64,000 nt of DNA from Bradyrhizobium semiaridum (GTDB taxonomy: Bacteria; Pseudomonadota; Alphaproteobacteria; Rhizobiales; Xanthobacteraceae), in the NCBI RefSeq assembly GCF_020329505.1, contig NZ_JAGKJJ010000023.1, forward strand, positions 104,501 to 168,500, written 5' to 3'. Both the position numbers and the translations under genes were made by a program. Below the pieces are notes generated by a model that had not been told where the DNA came from, ran no database searches, and saw only the letters and a list, made by a program, of their open reading frames with translations. Below are positions 9,140-17,223 of this stretch, in pieces. Position 1 is the first letter of the stretch. The number at the start of each line of letters is the position of its first letter.

Positions 9140-10629
9140 CAGCCTGCCACGACGGGCCGGCGCACCGGCCGGCCAGGCCGCGCCGCCACATCCAGGATAC
9201 CGTCCGAGATCAGCGGCTGGCCGCTGACGACGAGATGCCGCACGCCCTCCGCAGGGCGGTTCATCGCCGAGAACGTCGCGCGGTCGCTCAAGGTCTCATA
9301 GTCGAACACCACGACATCCGCATCGGCCCCGGCCTGCAACCGGCCCTTGCTGCGCATCGCCGGCGTGCTGGCCGAGAGAATCTCCGCCGGGATCAGCGCG
9401 CATTTGCGGATGCCCTCGAGCAGCGGGATTTTTCTGCGCTCGCGCACCCACTCGCGGATGAAGCGGGTGAAGCAGCCCGCCGAGCGCGGATGCGAGGTGG
9501 CATCGTCAGGCAGCGGCCAGGCATCGCCGCTGTACGGCTTGCCGTTCGACAGCGTCCACGGCATCGCGTCCGAGGCGATCGCGCCGCCGGGATACAGCAC
9601 CGCCATGTCGAGCAGGTCGCGGTGATGCGCGTTGTTCTCGATGTCGAGCACATGCCACAGCACCAATGCGGACGGATCCTCGGCCTGCGCCGCCAGCAGT
9701 TCCTCGCGGCTGCCGAAGCGGTGCCCGTCGGTGACGCGCTGCACGGAGTCGTAGCCGAGGCCATTGCGCTCCTCGAATTTGGGATCGCTGAAGAAGGTCG
9801 CCGCCAGCACGGTCGAGCCAGTGCCGTACGGGTACGCCTCCACCGTGATCGGCAGGCCCTGCGCCTGCGCCTTCGCGATCAGCGCCACGCAGCGTTCGAT
9901 GTCGGTCTTGCTCGACGAGTTGAAGTGGCAGATGTGCATGTGCGCGCCGGTGGCGCCGGCATAGCCGATCAGGCGGATATAGGCCTCGGCCGCGCTTTCA
10001 GGATCGATCCGCGACATGTAGGCGACGTGGGTGAAGGTCGGCACCGCATGCGTGGCCGCGAGCTGACACACCGCGGTCAGCTCCTGCACGCCGGCGCCCG
10101 GCGCATAGGCGTTGAGAATGCCGATGCCGATGCCGCCCTCGTTCAGACCATTGGCGAGACGCTCGAGGATGCCGCCGACCTCGCTCTCGGTCGCGACATT
10201 CTCGATCCAGCGCCGGTCGCGCATCGCGGCGCCGAACGATTCCAGCGAGCTCTCCGCATTGGAGCCGGTCATGGCGCCGATCCGCGCGAACGCCCAGTTG
10301 GCGGCGGCGCCGTAGTTCAGCACGCGGCCCTTCTCGGCCTGCCGCTTGTACCAGGAGGCAACAGGCAGCACGCCGGCCTCGAGGTCGAGCGTCGTCGTGA
10401 CGCCGTCGAAGGCCTGCATGCGGTCGGCCGGGATGGTCTGGCCGTGGGCATGCAGGTCGATGAAGCCGGGTGCCACCACGAGCCCGGTCGCGTCGATCTG
10501 CCGCTCGGCGCCGCCGAGCCCGGTGCCGACAGCGGCAATCTTGCCGTCGACGACCGCGACGTCGCCGACCGCATCCATTCCGCTGGCCGGATCCACCACC
10601 CGGCCGCCGCTGATCACCAAACCACCCAT
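9139..10629 (-). CDS. N-acyl-D-amino-acid deacylase-like amidohydrolase
   Basis: A 496-residue metal-dependent amidohydrolase of the D-aminoacylase/dihydroorotase-like group. Visible elements are the N-terminal VISGGRVVDPASG beta-sandwich strand, the metal-binding GFIDLHAHGQ, later His residues in HICHFNSSS, and a C-terminal ADADVVVFDYETL typical of this family. It would hydrolyse N-acyl-D-amino acids or a related cyclic amide in the cytosol. I start at 10629 (MGGLVISG) with GGGAG eight bases upstream. An extension to 10704 has no support. It is coupled to the COG0523 gene. Confidence 0.85.
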   Translation of the reverse strand: MGGLVISGGRVVDPASGMDAVGDVAVVDGKIAAVGTGLGGAERQIDATGLVVAPGFIDLHAHGQTIPADRMQAFDGVTTTLDLEAGVLPVASWYKRQAEKGRVLNYGAAANWAFARIGAMTGSNAESSLESFGAAMRDRRWIENVATESEVGGILERLANGLNEGGIGIGILNAYAPGAGVQELTAVCQLAATHAVPTFTHVAYMSRIDPESAAEAYIRLIGYAGATGAHMHICHFNSSSKTDIERCVALIAKAQAQGLPITVEAYPYGTGSTVLAATFFSDPKFEERNGLGYDSVQRVTDGHRFGSREELLAAQAEDPSALVLWHVLDIENNAHHRDLLDMAVLYPGGAIASDAMPWTLSNGKPYSGDAWPLPDDATSHPRSAGCFTRFIREWVRERRKIPLLEGIRKCALIPAEILSASTPAMRSKGRLQAGADADVVVFDYETLSDRATFSAMNRPAEGVRHLVVSGQPLISDGILDVAARPGRPVRRPVVAG

Positions 10630-10784
10630 TGCGCCACTCCCGCATCCCGAAACCGACCGACCTCTTCTCTGGCACAGAGAAGCGCATCGCACCCATCGCA
10701 GCAACCGGGTCAGGGTTGTGGCGACATGCTGTGACGGAATATCCGGCGCGCGGCGGAGCCTCGGATTGCCGAGCTACCTGCTCC

Positions 10785-12644
10785 TTAGATACCTTCGAAC
10801 TGCAGCCGGGCCAGCCGGGCATAGAGACCATTCGCAGCGACCAGCTCGGCGTGGGTGCCCTGCTCGACGATCCTGCCCTGGTCCATCACCAGGATGCGGT
10901 CGCAGGACAGGACGGTGGCGAGACGGTGCGCGATCACCAGCGTGGTGCGGTGGCGCATCAGCTCCTCCAGCGCGGTCTGCACCAGCGTCTCGCTCTCGGC
11001 GTCGAGCGCCGAGGTCGCCTCGTCGAGCAGCAGCAGCGGCGCATCGCGCAGGATCGCGCGCGCGATCGCGATGCGCTGGCGCTGGCCGCCGGACAGCGTC
11101 ACGCCGCGCTCGCCGAGCTGGGCGTCGAAGCCATCGGGCAGCCGGCGCAGGAATTCGGTGGCGTGGGCGAGATCGGCGGCACGCTCAACTTCGGCATCGC
11201 TGGCATCGGGCCGGCCGAAGCGGATGTTGTCGCGGGCGCTGGCGGCGAACACCACGGAATCCTGCGGCACCAGCGCGATGCGCGCGCGCACCTCGGCCGG
11301 ATCCGCCTGCCTGATCGGCACGCCGTCGAGCGAGATGGTGCCGGACTTCGGATCGTAGAAGCGCAGCAGCAGATGGAACAGCGTGCTCTTGCCGGCGCCG
11401 GAGGGACCGACGATCGCGACCTTCTCGCCGGAGCGCACCTCGAGCGACACGCCGTCGACCGCGAGCGCGTTGGGCCGGGTCGGATAGGCGAAGCTGACAT
11501 TGTCAAAACCGACATCGCCGCGCGCGGGCTGCGGCAGCGCGCGCGGCGCGGCGGGAGCGGCGATCTCCGGCTTGACGCGCAGGATCTCGAACAGCCGCTC
11601 GGCGGCGCCCGACGCGGCCGAGACCTCGCCCCAGACCTCGCTGAGCTGGCCGAGGCCGCTGGCGGCGAACGCCGTGTAGAGGATGAACTGGCCAAGCCGG
11701 CCTGGGCTGATGGTGCCGACCAGCACGTCGTGCGAGCCGACCCAGAGGATCACGACGACGCTGGCGAACACGATGAAGATCACGATCAGCGTCAGCACGG
11801 CGCGCGCCTTGGTCGAGCTGCGCGCCGCCTCATAGGCCTGCTCGAGCTCGCCGGCGAAGCGCGTCCGCGCCAGCCGCTCGCCGGTATAGGCCTGCACGGT
11901 GCGGATCGCGTTGACGAGCTCGGACGCGTAGGCGCTGGCGTCGGCCAGCGTGTCCTGCGCATTGCGCGACAGCCGCCGCACCCAGCGGCCGAACGCGACC
12001 AGCGGGATCACGATGATCGGGATCGCCAGCAGCACGAACAGCGACAGCCGTGGGCTCGTGATCACCATCATCGCGGCGGCGCCGATGAACAGCATCATAT
12101 TCCGCAGCGCGATCGAAACCGAGGCGCCGACCGCCGACTTGATCTGCGTGGTGTCGGCGGTGAGCCGCGACACCAGTTCGCCCGAGCGCGCCGAATCGAA
12201 GAACGACGGCGACAGCGAGATCAGATGCGCGAACACGTCGCGCCTGAGATCGGCGACGATGCGCTCGCCGATCGTCATCACGAGGTAGTAGCGCGAGGCG
12301 CTAGCGCCGGCCAGCACCGCGACGACCGCGATCATCACGCTGAAATAGCTGTTGATCATCGCGATACCTTCGGGCGTGAAGCCCATGTCGATCATCCGCC
12401 TGACCGCGACCGGCACGATCAGCGTGGTGATCGCGGCAACCGTCAGCGAGATCAGCGCGAGGATGGCGCGGCCCTTGTAGCGCGCGACATAGGGCGCCAG
12501 CGCGAGCAGCGGCCGCAGGCGGGCGCGGCTCTTCGCCGGCTCGGTGATCTGGCTCTCGATGAAAGCCTCCTCCTCCAGCAGCGCATCGCGGGGCGGCTGC
12601 GGATTGCCGCGAGGGGTCTCAAGCTGTTCGGCTACGCTCATCAA
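10785..12644 (-). CDS. ABC exporter, fused permease-ATPase (MsbA/LmrA type)
   Basis: A 619-residue type IV ABC half-transporter. The N-terminal six-helix domain covers about residues 45-340. The ATPase domain has Walker A GPSGAGKST near residue 408, signature LSGGQRQR, Walker B LLLLDEATSALD and the H-loop in IAHRL. It would work as a homodimer in the inner membrane exporting a lipid or hydrophobic compound. No partner gene identifies the cargo. It is divergent from rpmE. The start MMSVAEQLET is consistent with homologues. Confidence 0.92.
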   Translation of the reverse strand: MMSVAEQLETPRGNPQPPRDALLEEEAFIESQITEPAKSRARLRPLLALAPYVARYKGRAILALISLTVAAITTLIVPVAVRRMIDMGFTPEGIAMINSYFSVMIAVVAVLAGASASRYYLVMTIGERIVADLRRDVFAHLISLSPSFFDSARSGELVSRLTADTTQIKSAVGASVSIALRNMMLFIGAAAMMVITSPRLSLFVLLAIPIIVIPLVAFGRWVRRLSRNAQDTLADASAYASELVNAIRTVQAYTGERLARTRFAGELEQAYEAARSSTKARAVLTLIVIFIVFASVVVILWVGSHDVLVGTISPGRLGQFILYTAFAASGLGQLSEVWGEVSAASGAAERLFEILRVKPEIAAPAAPRALPQPARGDVGFDNVSFAYPTRPNALAVDGVSLEVRSGEKVAIVGPSGAGKSTLFHLLLRFYDPKSGTISLDGVPIRQADPAEVRARIALVPQDSVVFAASARDNIRFGRPDASDAEVERAADLAHATEFLRRLPDGFDAQLGERGVTLSGGQRQRIAIARAILRDAPLLLLDEATSALDAESETLVQTALEELMRHRTTLVIAHRLATVLSCDRILVMDQGRIVEQGTHAELVAANGLYARLARLQFEGI

Positions 12645-12848
12645 TCTGGACCGGTTCTACTGCCCCCAAATAGGCCCGCGGACCCCCGGCTGGCAAATGG
12701 ACCGAACGTCCCGATGCGGTGATGGGCTTGAGGGCGGTTTGCCGCCGGTTTCCTGACTTGTTTTGGCGTTCCCCTTCGGGTATAGAGCCGCCCAAATCCC
12801 GTATCCCAGACATCGCAAGATGGGCGCCGGCGCGCCGAAGGAACTGCC

Positions 12849-13076
12849 ATGAAAGCCGATATTCATCCGAATTATCATACGATTAAGGTCGTCATGACCG
12901 ACGGCACCGAGTATCTGACGCGCTCGACCTGGGGCAAGGAAGGCGACACGCTGAACCTCGACATCGATCCCAAGTCGCACCCGGCCTGGACCGGTGGCGC
13001 CCAGCAGATCATGGACCGTGGCGGCCGCGTGTCGCGGTTCCAGAAGAAGTTTTCGGGCTTCCTCAAGAAGGATTGA
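12849..13076 (+). CDS. rpmE: 50S ribosomal protein L31
   Basis: Complete 75-residue L31 beginning MKADIHPNYH and ending FSGFLKKD, of the usual alphaproteobacterial length. The Cys pairs that bind zinc in C+ type L31 are absent, so this is a zinc-independent C- form. A GAAGGA ribosome site precedes the ATG. A strong intrinsic terminator follows at 13113, so the gene is monocistronic. It is divergent from the ABC exporter gene. Confidence 0.97.
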   Translation: MKADIHPNYHTIKVVMTDGTEYLTRSTWGKEGDTLNLDIDPKSHPAWTGGAQQIMDRGGRVSRFQKKFSGFLKKD

Positions 13077-13112
13077 GCTCAGCTCCAATCGCTCCTTCGT
13101 GGGCCGATCCAG

Positions 13113-13138
13113 ACGCCTCCGCTCGCGGGGGCGTTTTT
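13113..13138 (+). terminator. Intrinsic terminator of rpmE
   Basis: Hairpin arms ACGCCTCCGC (13113-13122) and GCGGGGGCGT (13125-13134) with one mismatch, followed by a T run. It lies 36 bases past the rpmE stop. Confidence 0.85.
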
Positions 13139-13164
13139 GTTTTCGGGAGCTTCCACACGCGCGG

Positions 13165-13266
13165 TGTCATCGCCCGCGCAGGCGGGTGATCCAGTATTCC
13201 AGAGACGTCAGTGATTGAACGAGAGGCCGCGGCGCACTGGATCGCCCGTCAAGCCGGGCGATGACA
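13165..13266. repeat. Palindromic intergenic repeat, family D, copy 1
   Basis: Outer arms TGTCATCGCCCG and CGGGCGATGACA, with internal GATCCAGTATTCCAGAGACG and GGCCGCGGCGCACTGGATCG. Related copies lie at 48383-48490 and 60895-61012. Confidence 0.8.
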
Positions 13267-13292
13267 GCAAGTGGGTGAATTGCACCTCCCTC

Positions 13293-13397
13293 CGTCATTC
13301 CGGTGCGCGCCCGTGGCGCGAGCCCGGAATCCATTCATCCACCAACTTTGCGGCCTGATGGATTCCGGGCTCTCGCTTCGCGAGCCCCGGAATGACG
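13293..13397. repeat. Palindromic intergenic repeat, family C, copy 2
   Basis: Arms CGTCATTCCGG and CCGGAATGACG, with inner CCCGGAATCCAT / ATGGATTCCGGG, as in the copy at 1261-1362. It directly follows a family D element. Confidence 0.8.
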
Positions 13398-13400
13398 CGC

Positions 13401-14021
13401 CTACCGGTCCTGCAACACGAGCCGTGCGCCGAGCGCGACCAGGATGCCGCCGCCGATCCGCTGCATGATGCGTTGCGAGCTCCGGGAGCGCTGCAGCTTC
13501 GCCATCACGGCGCTGGCGAACAGCACGCAGATGATATCGACCAGCGAGAACGTCACATTGACGATCGCACCGAGCAGGAACAGCTGCGCCCACACCGGCA
13601 GGCTTGCCGAGGCATCGACGAATTGCGGCAGGAAGGCCAGGAAGAAGATCGCGGTCTTCGGATTGAGCACCTCGACGACGATGCTTTGCGCGAAGGCGCG
13701 TTTTCCCGAGAGCGGCACCAGTTCGGGCCGCGCCGTATCGCCGCCATCGCGAAACAGCGACAGCCCGAGCCAGACCAGATAGCCGGCCCCGGCGAGCTTC
13801 ATCGCCATGAACAGCGGCGGCACCGCATGAAACAGCAGCGCCAGGCCGGCGGCCGCGGCGATGACATGGACATAGCCGCCGAGATGCAGGCCGAGCGAGG
13901 CCATCAGCCCGGCGCGCCGGCCGCCTGCCAATGTCCGCGCGGCGGCGTAGAGCATGGCCGGACCCGGGATCAGCGCGAAGGTCGCGGTCGTGACCGCGAA
14001 GGCAAGGTACAATTCCATCAA
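13401..14021 (-). CDS. LysE/RhtB family amino-acid exporter
   Basis: A 206-residue inner-membrane translocator. It has the N-terminal LIPGPAMLYAAARTLAGGRR motif of the LysE/RhtB family, about six hydrophobic helices and the usual length. It exports small amino acids or derivatives; the substrate is unassigned. The start may be either Met of the MMELYL pair (14021 or 14018). A PaiB-like gene remnant lies immediately upstream on the same strand, suggesting the exporter once had a regulator or partner there. Confidence 0.88.
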   Translation of the reverse strand: MMELYLAFAVTTATFALIPGPAMLYAAARTLAGGRRAGLMASLGLHLGGYVHVIAAAAGLALLFHAVPPLFMAMKLAGAGYLVWLGLSLFRDGGDTARPELVPLSGKRAFAQSIVVEVLNPKTAIFFLAFLPQFVDASASLPVWAQLFLLGAIVNVTFSLVDIICVLFASAVMAKLQRSRSSQRIMQRIGGGILVALGARLVLQDR

Positions 14022-14065
14022 TACCCTCCGCCGTCATTGCGAGCGGAGCGACTTGTCCGCCGAAG

Positions 14066-14146
14066 CCTCAGCGCCAGCCGCGACGCCTGCATTGCGGCGT
14101 GGATCGCGCCGAGCTCGTCGATCTTGAAGTGCGGCGGCAGATACGT
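14066..14146 (-). pseudogene. N-terminal remnant of a PaiB-like FMN-binding regulator gene
   Basis: On the minus strand the sequence encodes YLPPHFKIDELGAIHAAM followed by QASRLALRL, resembling the first 27 or so residues of PaiB-family FMN-binding negative regulators, which open with MYxPxHF and a helix. The codon where the initiator Met would be is ACG. The frame runs into repeat-like DNA (14024-14066, TCATTGCGAGCGGAGCGAC). Only the N-terminal stub survives. The identification rests on a short stretch. Confidence 0.5.
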
Positions 14147-14228
14147 GAGAGACCTCTCGCTGTCGGCGCCAGAATAGCGTCAAAGCAGCCGATGGTCAGG
14201 TCCGTCGTCCGTGGAAGAAGCGCCGGCC

Positions 14229-14741
14229 TTACCGCTCGAACGCCGCCTTCAGCCGGTTGAGCTGCGGCACCAGCGGGTTGCCGATCGAGGAGCGGTCCGG
14301 CGCCGGGGCATGGATCGTGGTGTCGAGGCGGCGGACGCGCGCCTGCAAATCCATCGAGCGGGCGATCAGCTGCTGCAACTGCTCGGGCAGCTTCGCGATC
14401 ATGTCGGAGGGACCGGGATCGGCGGCGGTGAGCTTGACCTTGGTCTTCTCGCGGTTGGCTTGCGTGAGCGTCATCTCGCCTTCCTTGACCGCGCGGTGCA
14501 GCAGGAGCCAGGAGGCGAGCTGCATCAGGCGGGTGGTGAGGCGCATGCTTTCGGTGGCATAGGTCAGGCTGACGGAGCGCTCCAGCGCCTTGGCCTCGGT
14601 GCGGCCGTCGCCGTCGAGATAGGCCGCGGTCTGCTCGACCAGGTCCATGCCTTCCCGAAACAAGACGCCGAATGCCGCCGAATTGGTCAGCCGTTCACTG
14701 AACAGCACGAGACCGGACTCGCTCTGGGAACGATCCGCCAT
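14229..14741 (-). CDS. rcdA: RcdA-like DUF1465 protein (regulator of CtrA degradation)
   Basis: A 170-residue DUF1465 protein. The core FREGMDLVEQTAAYLDGDGR and ATESMRLTTRLMQLASWLLL matches RcdA, the all-helical adaptor that in Caulobacter delivers substrates such as the master cell-cycle regulator CtrA to ClpXP. I chose the ATG at 14741 (MADRSQSE) with GAGGG eight bases upstream over an upstream start at 14756. The C-terminal 45 residues are predicted disordered-like (Pro/Asn/Arg-rich), as in the family. It is monocistronic. Confidence 0.85.
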   Translation of the reverse strand: MADRSQSESGLVLFSERLTNSAAFGVLFREGMDLVEQTAAYLDGDGRTEAKALERSVSLTYATESMRLTTRLMQLASWLLLHRAVKEGEMTLTQANREKTKVKLTAADPGPSDMIAKLPEQLQQLIARSMDLQARVRRLDTTIHAPAPDRSSIGNPLVPQLNRLKAAFER

Positions 14742-14873
14742 GGTTAACGCCCTCACACCACCGTAACGCCCACCGGCGTCTGTCGCGCCGGCTTATGATG
14801 AACAAATCATTGCGCGAGGGCGGCCAAGAGTCCAGCCGCAAGCGGATTTATGGTTTCCGGCGGCCGGGCACGC

Positions 14874-14903
14874 AAAAAAGAGCCGCCGTTTCCGGCGGCT
14901 TTT
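14874..14903. terminator. Bidirectional intrinsic terminator
   Basis: Perfect 8-bp arms AGCCGCCG (14881-14888) and CGGCGGCT (14893-14900), with six A's on the left and TTTT on the right, so it can terminate either strand. No gene ends close by on either strand, so an untranslated transcript may use it. Apart from this and the repeat at 15068, the 490-bp stretch 14742-15231 shows nothing recognisable. Confidence 0.65.
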
Positions 14904-15067
14904 GAAGTTGATAACAGGGAGGCGTCAAACAGAGTGGACAGGAGCCACTCGGTGTCCAAACGAGGACAATGCAGTCATATTCGAGAAAGCTTAACCGACC
15001 GTAAATGAACTGATTTCTTCAGGCTTTGTTTGCCATGTCGGCCATTGACCGAGTTTGGCACAGGGGC

Positions 15068-15205
15068 GTGCTTCTTCTCCTTCCCCCTACAAGGGGGAGG
15101 TCGGGATGGGGGTCGGCCGCAGACACCAGCGGATGTAGAGAGCAGATCCCCACCCGCTTTGCTCCGACGAGCAAAGCGACCTCCCCTTTTAAGGGGCGGT
15201 GAAGG
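15068..15205. repeat. Palindromic intergenic repeat, family G
   Basis: Arms CCTTCCCCCTACAAGGGGGA and a right part with CGACCTCCCCTTTTAAGGGG, with TTTGCTCCGACGAGCAAA as an internal hairpin. A related but diverged element is at 19917-20077. Confidence 0.6.
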
Positions 15206-15231
15206 AGCGCGTAGCCCCAGAGAGATCAGTG

Positions 15232-15423
15232 CTACGTCTTGAAGAACGCGTTCGCAGCGTCCTTCGAGGCGCGCTTCTTCGTCATCGCCTCTTTCAGACG
15301 ATCAACCTCGGCATTGAGCAGCGCGATGCGCTCGGTCAATTCCTCGACCGACAGCAGCGAGAGATCCTGTCCGATCTCGTGCGTGATCTTCTTCCTGGGA
15401 CGGTCGTCATCCTCAATCGGCAT
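15232..15423 (-). CDS. DUF1192 family small coiled-coil protein
   Basis: A 63-residue protein: MPIEDDDRPRKK, then a DLSLLSVEELTERIALLNAEV coiled-coil-like helix, and a KDAANAFFKT tail. This is the standard DUF1192 form found throughout Rhizobiales. Its function is unknown. The ATG at 15423 matches family length. A longer frame to 15585 is an artefact. It overlaps the 3' end of the upstream hypothetical gene by 88 bases in another frame. Confidence 0.85.
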   Translation of the reverse strand: MPIEDDDRPRKKITHEIGQDLSLLSVEELTERIALLNAEVDRLKEAMTKKRASKDAANAFFKT

Positions 15424-15752
15424 ATGGCTTCCGGCAATGATGATCTGGCGGCTCGCGACCAGCCAAGGCTCCGATAGTGGCGGTAAGCCTCGACGTCTCT
15501 CCAGTCGCTGTTTTCGACCCCGAACTCGAAGTTGGCTTGCCCCTTCGCCGCTTCGACGGTCTCGTGCCAAGTGTCTGTAATACATTCCCCCTGTTGGTCA
15601 AAGCGGAGTAGATACACGGCGCCATTTTCCTCGACGATCTCGATAAAGTCTGGATCAGGCAAAACCGCCATTTTCAACTCGTCGCCAACCCGCACACCAA
15701 GCAGATGCTTGGTGTTCCCGGTTATCTCTCGAATCGCCGCACGCAGTCGCAT
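15336..15752 (-). CDS. Hypothetical protein, possibly with an altered C-terminus
   Basis: A 138-residue protein I do not recognise. The first 95 residues look genuine (TKHLLGVRVGDELKMAVLP, FIEIVEENGAVYLLRFDQQG) and have lower GC than neighbours. AGGACGAGG precedes the ATG at 15752. The last 45 residues are Arg/Ser-rich and overlap the DUF1192 gene antiframe, so the natural stop may have been lost by a small frameshift near 15470-15480. The upstream 350 bp (15753-16104) holds nothing I can identify. Confidence 0.5.
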   Translation of the reverse strand: MRLRAAIREITGNTKHLLGVRVGDELKMAVLPDPDFIEIVEENGAVYLLRFDQQGECITDTWHETVEAAKGQANFEFGVENSDWRDVEAYRHYRSLGWSRAARSSLPEAICRLRMTTVPGRRSRTRSDRISRCCRSRN

Positions 15753-16104
15753 CACGGCCTCGTCCTTAAAGATCGGTACAAATTTGCGGCCTCAAGCGTG
15801 CCCCAATTTTTGGGCTCCCAATTCAGATTCTCACGCTTCACCAAGCTACCTTGACGATGGCATTCTATTGCCAAGTTTCCTTGGCCGCCATCTACATCGT
15901 TCCGCACTGGCCCAGTGGCCCATTCGCAATCTTGCCGGATGACATGGAGGCAAGTCGGCCCCAAAGCTCGGTCCGCTGGTCAAGAAGATCACGCCTGAGC
16001 GAGCAGGCCAACTGGCTGTGCGGTTCGGGGCTTGACCGCGTTTCCGTTCGGCGGGAAACGCGATATGCCATCGCCAAATCCCCTTCCTGACCCAAGGACG
16101 CACC
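15753..16104. other. Gene-free stretch, nothing recognised
   Basis: About 350 bp of slightly lower GC between a minus-strand hypothetical gene and the quinone oxidoreductase gene. No convincing coding frame, RNA or palindrome was seen. It should hold divergent promoters. Confidence 0.5.
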
Positions 16105-17109
16105 ATGACGAACCTGCCCGCGCAAATGACCGTCGTCGCCATCAGCAAGCCGGGCGGCCCCGAGGTGCTGGTGCCGGAAACCCGCGCGCTGCCGGTGCCG
16201 AAGCCGGGCGAGATCCTGGTCAAGGTCGCGGCCGCCGGCGTCAACCGTCCCGACGTCGCGCAGCGCTCCGGCTCCTATCCGCCGCCGCCCGGTGCGAGCG
16301 ACCTGCCCGGCCTCGAGATCGCGGGCGAAGTCGTCGCGCTCGGCGAAGGCGCCAGGCACAAGATCGGCGACAAGGTGATGTCGCTGGTCGCCGGCGGCGG
16401 CTACGCGCAATATTGCATCGCGCAGGACGCGCAGGCGATGACGGTGCCACCGTCACTGTCGATGCAGGAAGCCGGCGCGATTCCGGAAACGCTGATGACG
16501 GTGTGGCACAACGTGTTCGAGCGCGGCGCGCTGCAGGCCGGCGAGACGCTGCTGATCCATGGCGGCTCGTCGGGCATCGGCACGATGGCGATCCAGCTCG
16601 CGAAGGCGTTCGGCGCCAAGGTGATCGTCACCGTCGGCTCGCAGGACAAGGCCGATGCCTGCCTCAAGCTCGGCGCCGATCATGCGATCAACTACAAGAG
16701 CGAGGACTTCGTCGAAGCGGTGAAGACAATCACCGGCGGCAACGGGGCCAACGTCATCCTCGACATGGTGGGCGGCGACTATATCGACCGGAACTACGAA
16801 GCCGCCGCCGTCGAGGGCCGCATCGTGCAGATCGCGTTCCTCTCGGGAACACCGAAGGCGTCGGCCAATTTCGCCAAGCTGATGGTGAAACGGCTGCATC
16901 ACACCGGCTCGACCCTGCGCCCCCGTAGTAATGCGGACAAGGCGGCGATGGTCGCCGCGATCGAGGCCAAGGTGATGCCGCTCTTGCGCGAAGGCCGCGT
17001 CAAACCGCTGATGGACAGCACATTCCCGCTGGAAAAGGCTGCCGACGCGCACCGCCGCATGGAGACCAGCGCACATATTGGCAAAATTGTGTTGGCGGTT
17101 CAACGATGA
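16105..17109 (+). CDS. NAD(P)H-quinone oxidoreductase (PIG3/QOR-type, zinc-independent MDR)
   Basis: A 334-residue medium-chain dehydrogenase/reductase of the quinone oxidoreductase (TP53I3/PIG3-like) class. The N-terminal GroES-like half reads GEILVKVAAAGVNRPDVAQR, without the zinc ligands of alcohol dehydrogenases. The Rossmann motif is HGGSSGIGTMAIQLAK near residue 152. It would use NADPH to reduce quinones or enones in the cytosol. It is monocistronic; the next gene has its own leader. Confidence 0.9.
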   Translation: MTNLPAQMTVVAISKPGGPEVLVPETRALPVPKPGEILVKVAAAGVNRPDVAQRSGSYPPPPGASDLPGLEIAGEVVALGEGARHKIGDKVMSLVAGGGYAQYCIAQDAQAMTVPPSLSMQEAGAIPETLMTVWHNVFERGALQAGETLLIHGGSSGIGTMAIQLAKAFGAKVIVTVGSQDKADACLKLGADHAINYKSEDFVEAVKTITGGNGANVILDMVGGDYIDRNYEAAAVEGRIVQIAFLSGTPKASANFAKLMVKRLHHTGSTLRPRSNADKAAMVAAIEAKVMPLLREGRVKPLMDSTFPLEKAADAHRRMETSAHIGKIVLAVQR

Positions 17110-17223
17110 CGGCGGGAGCGAGGGCGGAAACCCTTTGATTCCCTTCGCTTTCGTGTCATTTATCGCGCCACCACCGAGCCGCTCGCAAGGCCCGGGCAGT
17201 TTGTCGATCGCGGAGTACTGACA

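Noticed and set aside
10629..12722. 697-codon plus-strand frame opposite the ABC exporter
   Set aside because: Low-complexity shadow; the minus strand carries all ABC motifs in order.
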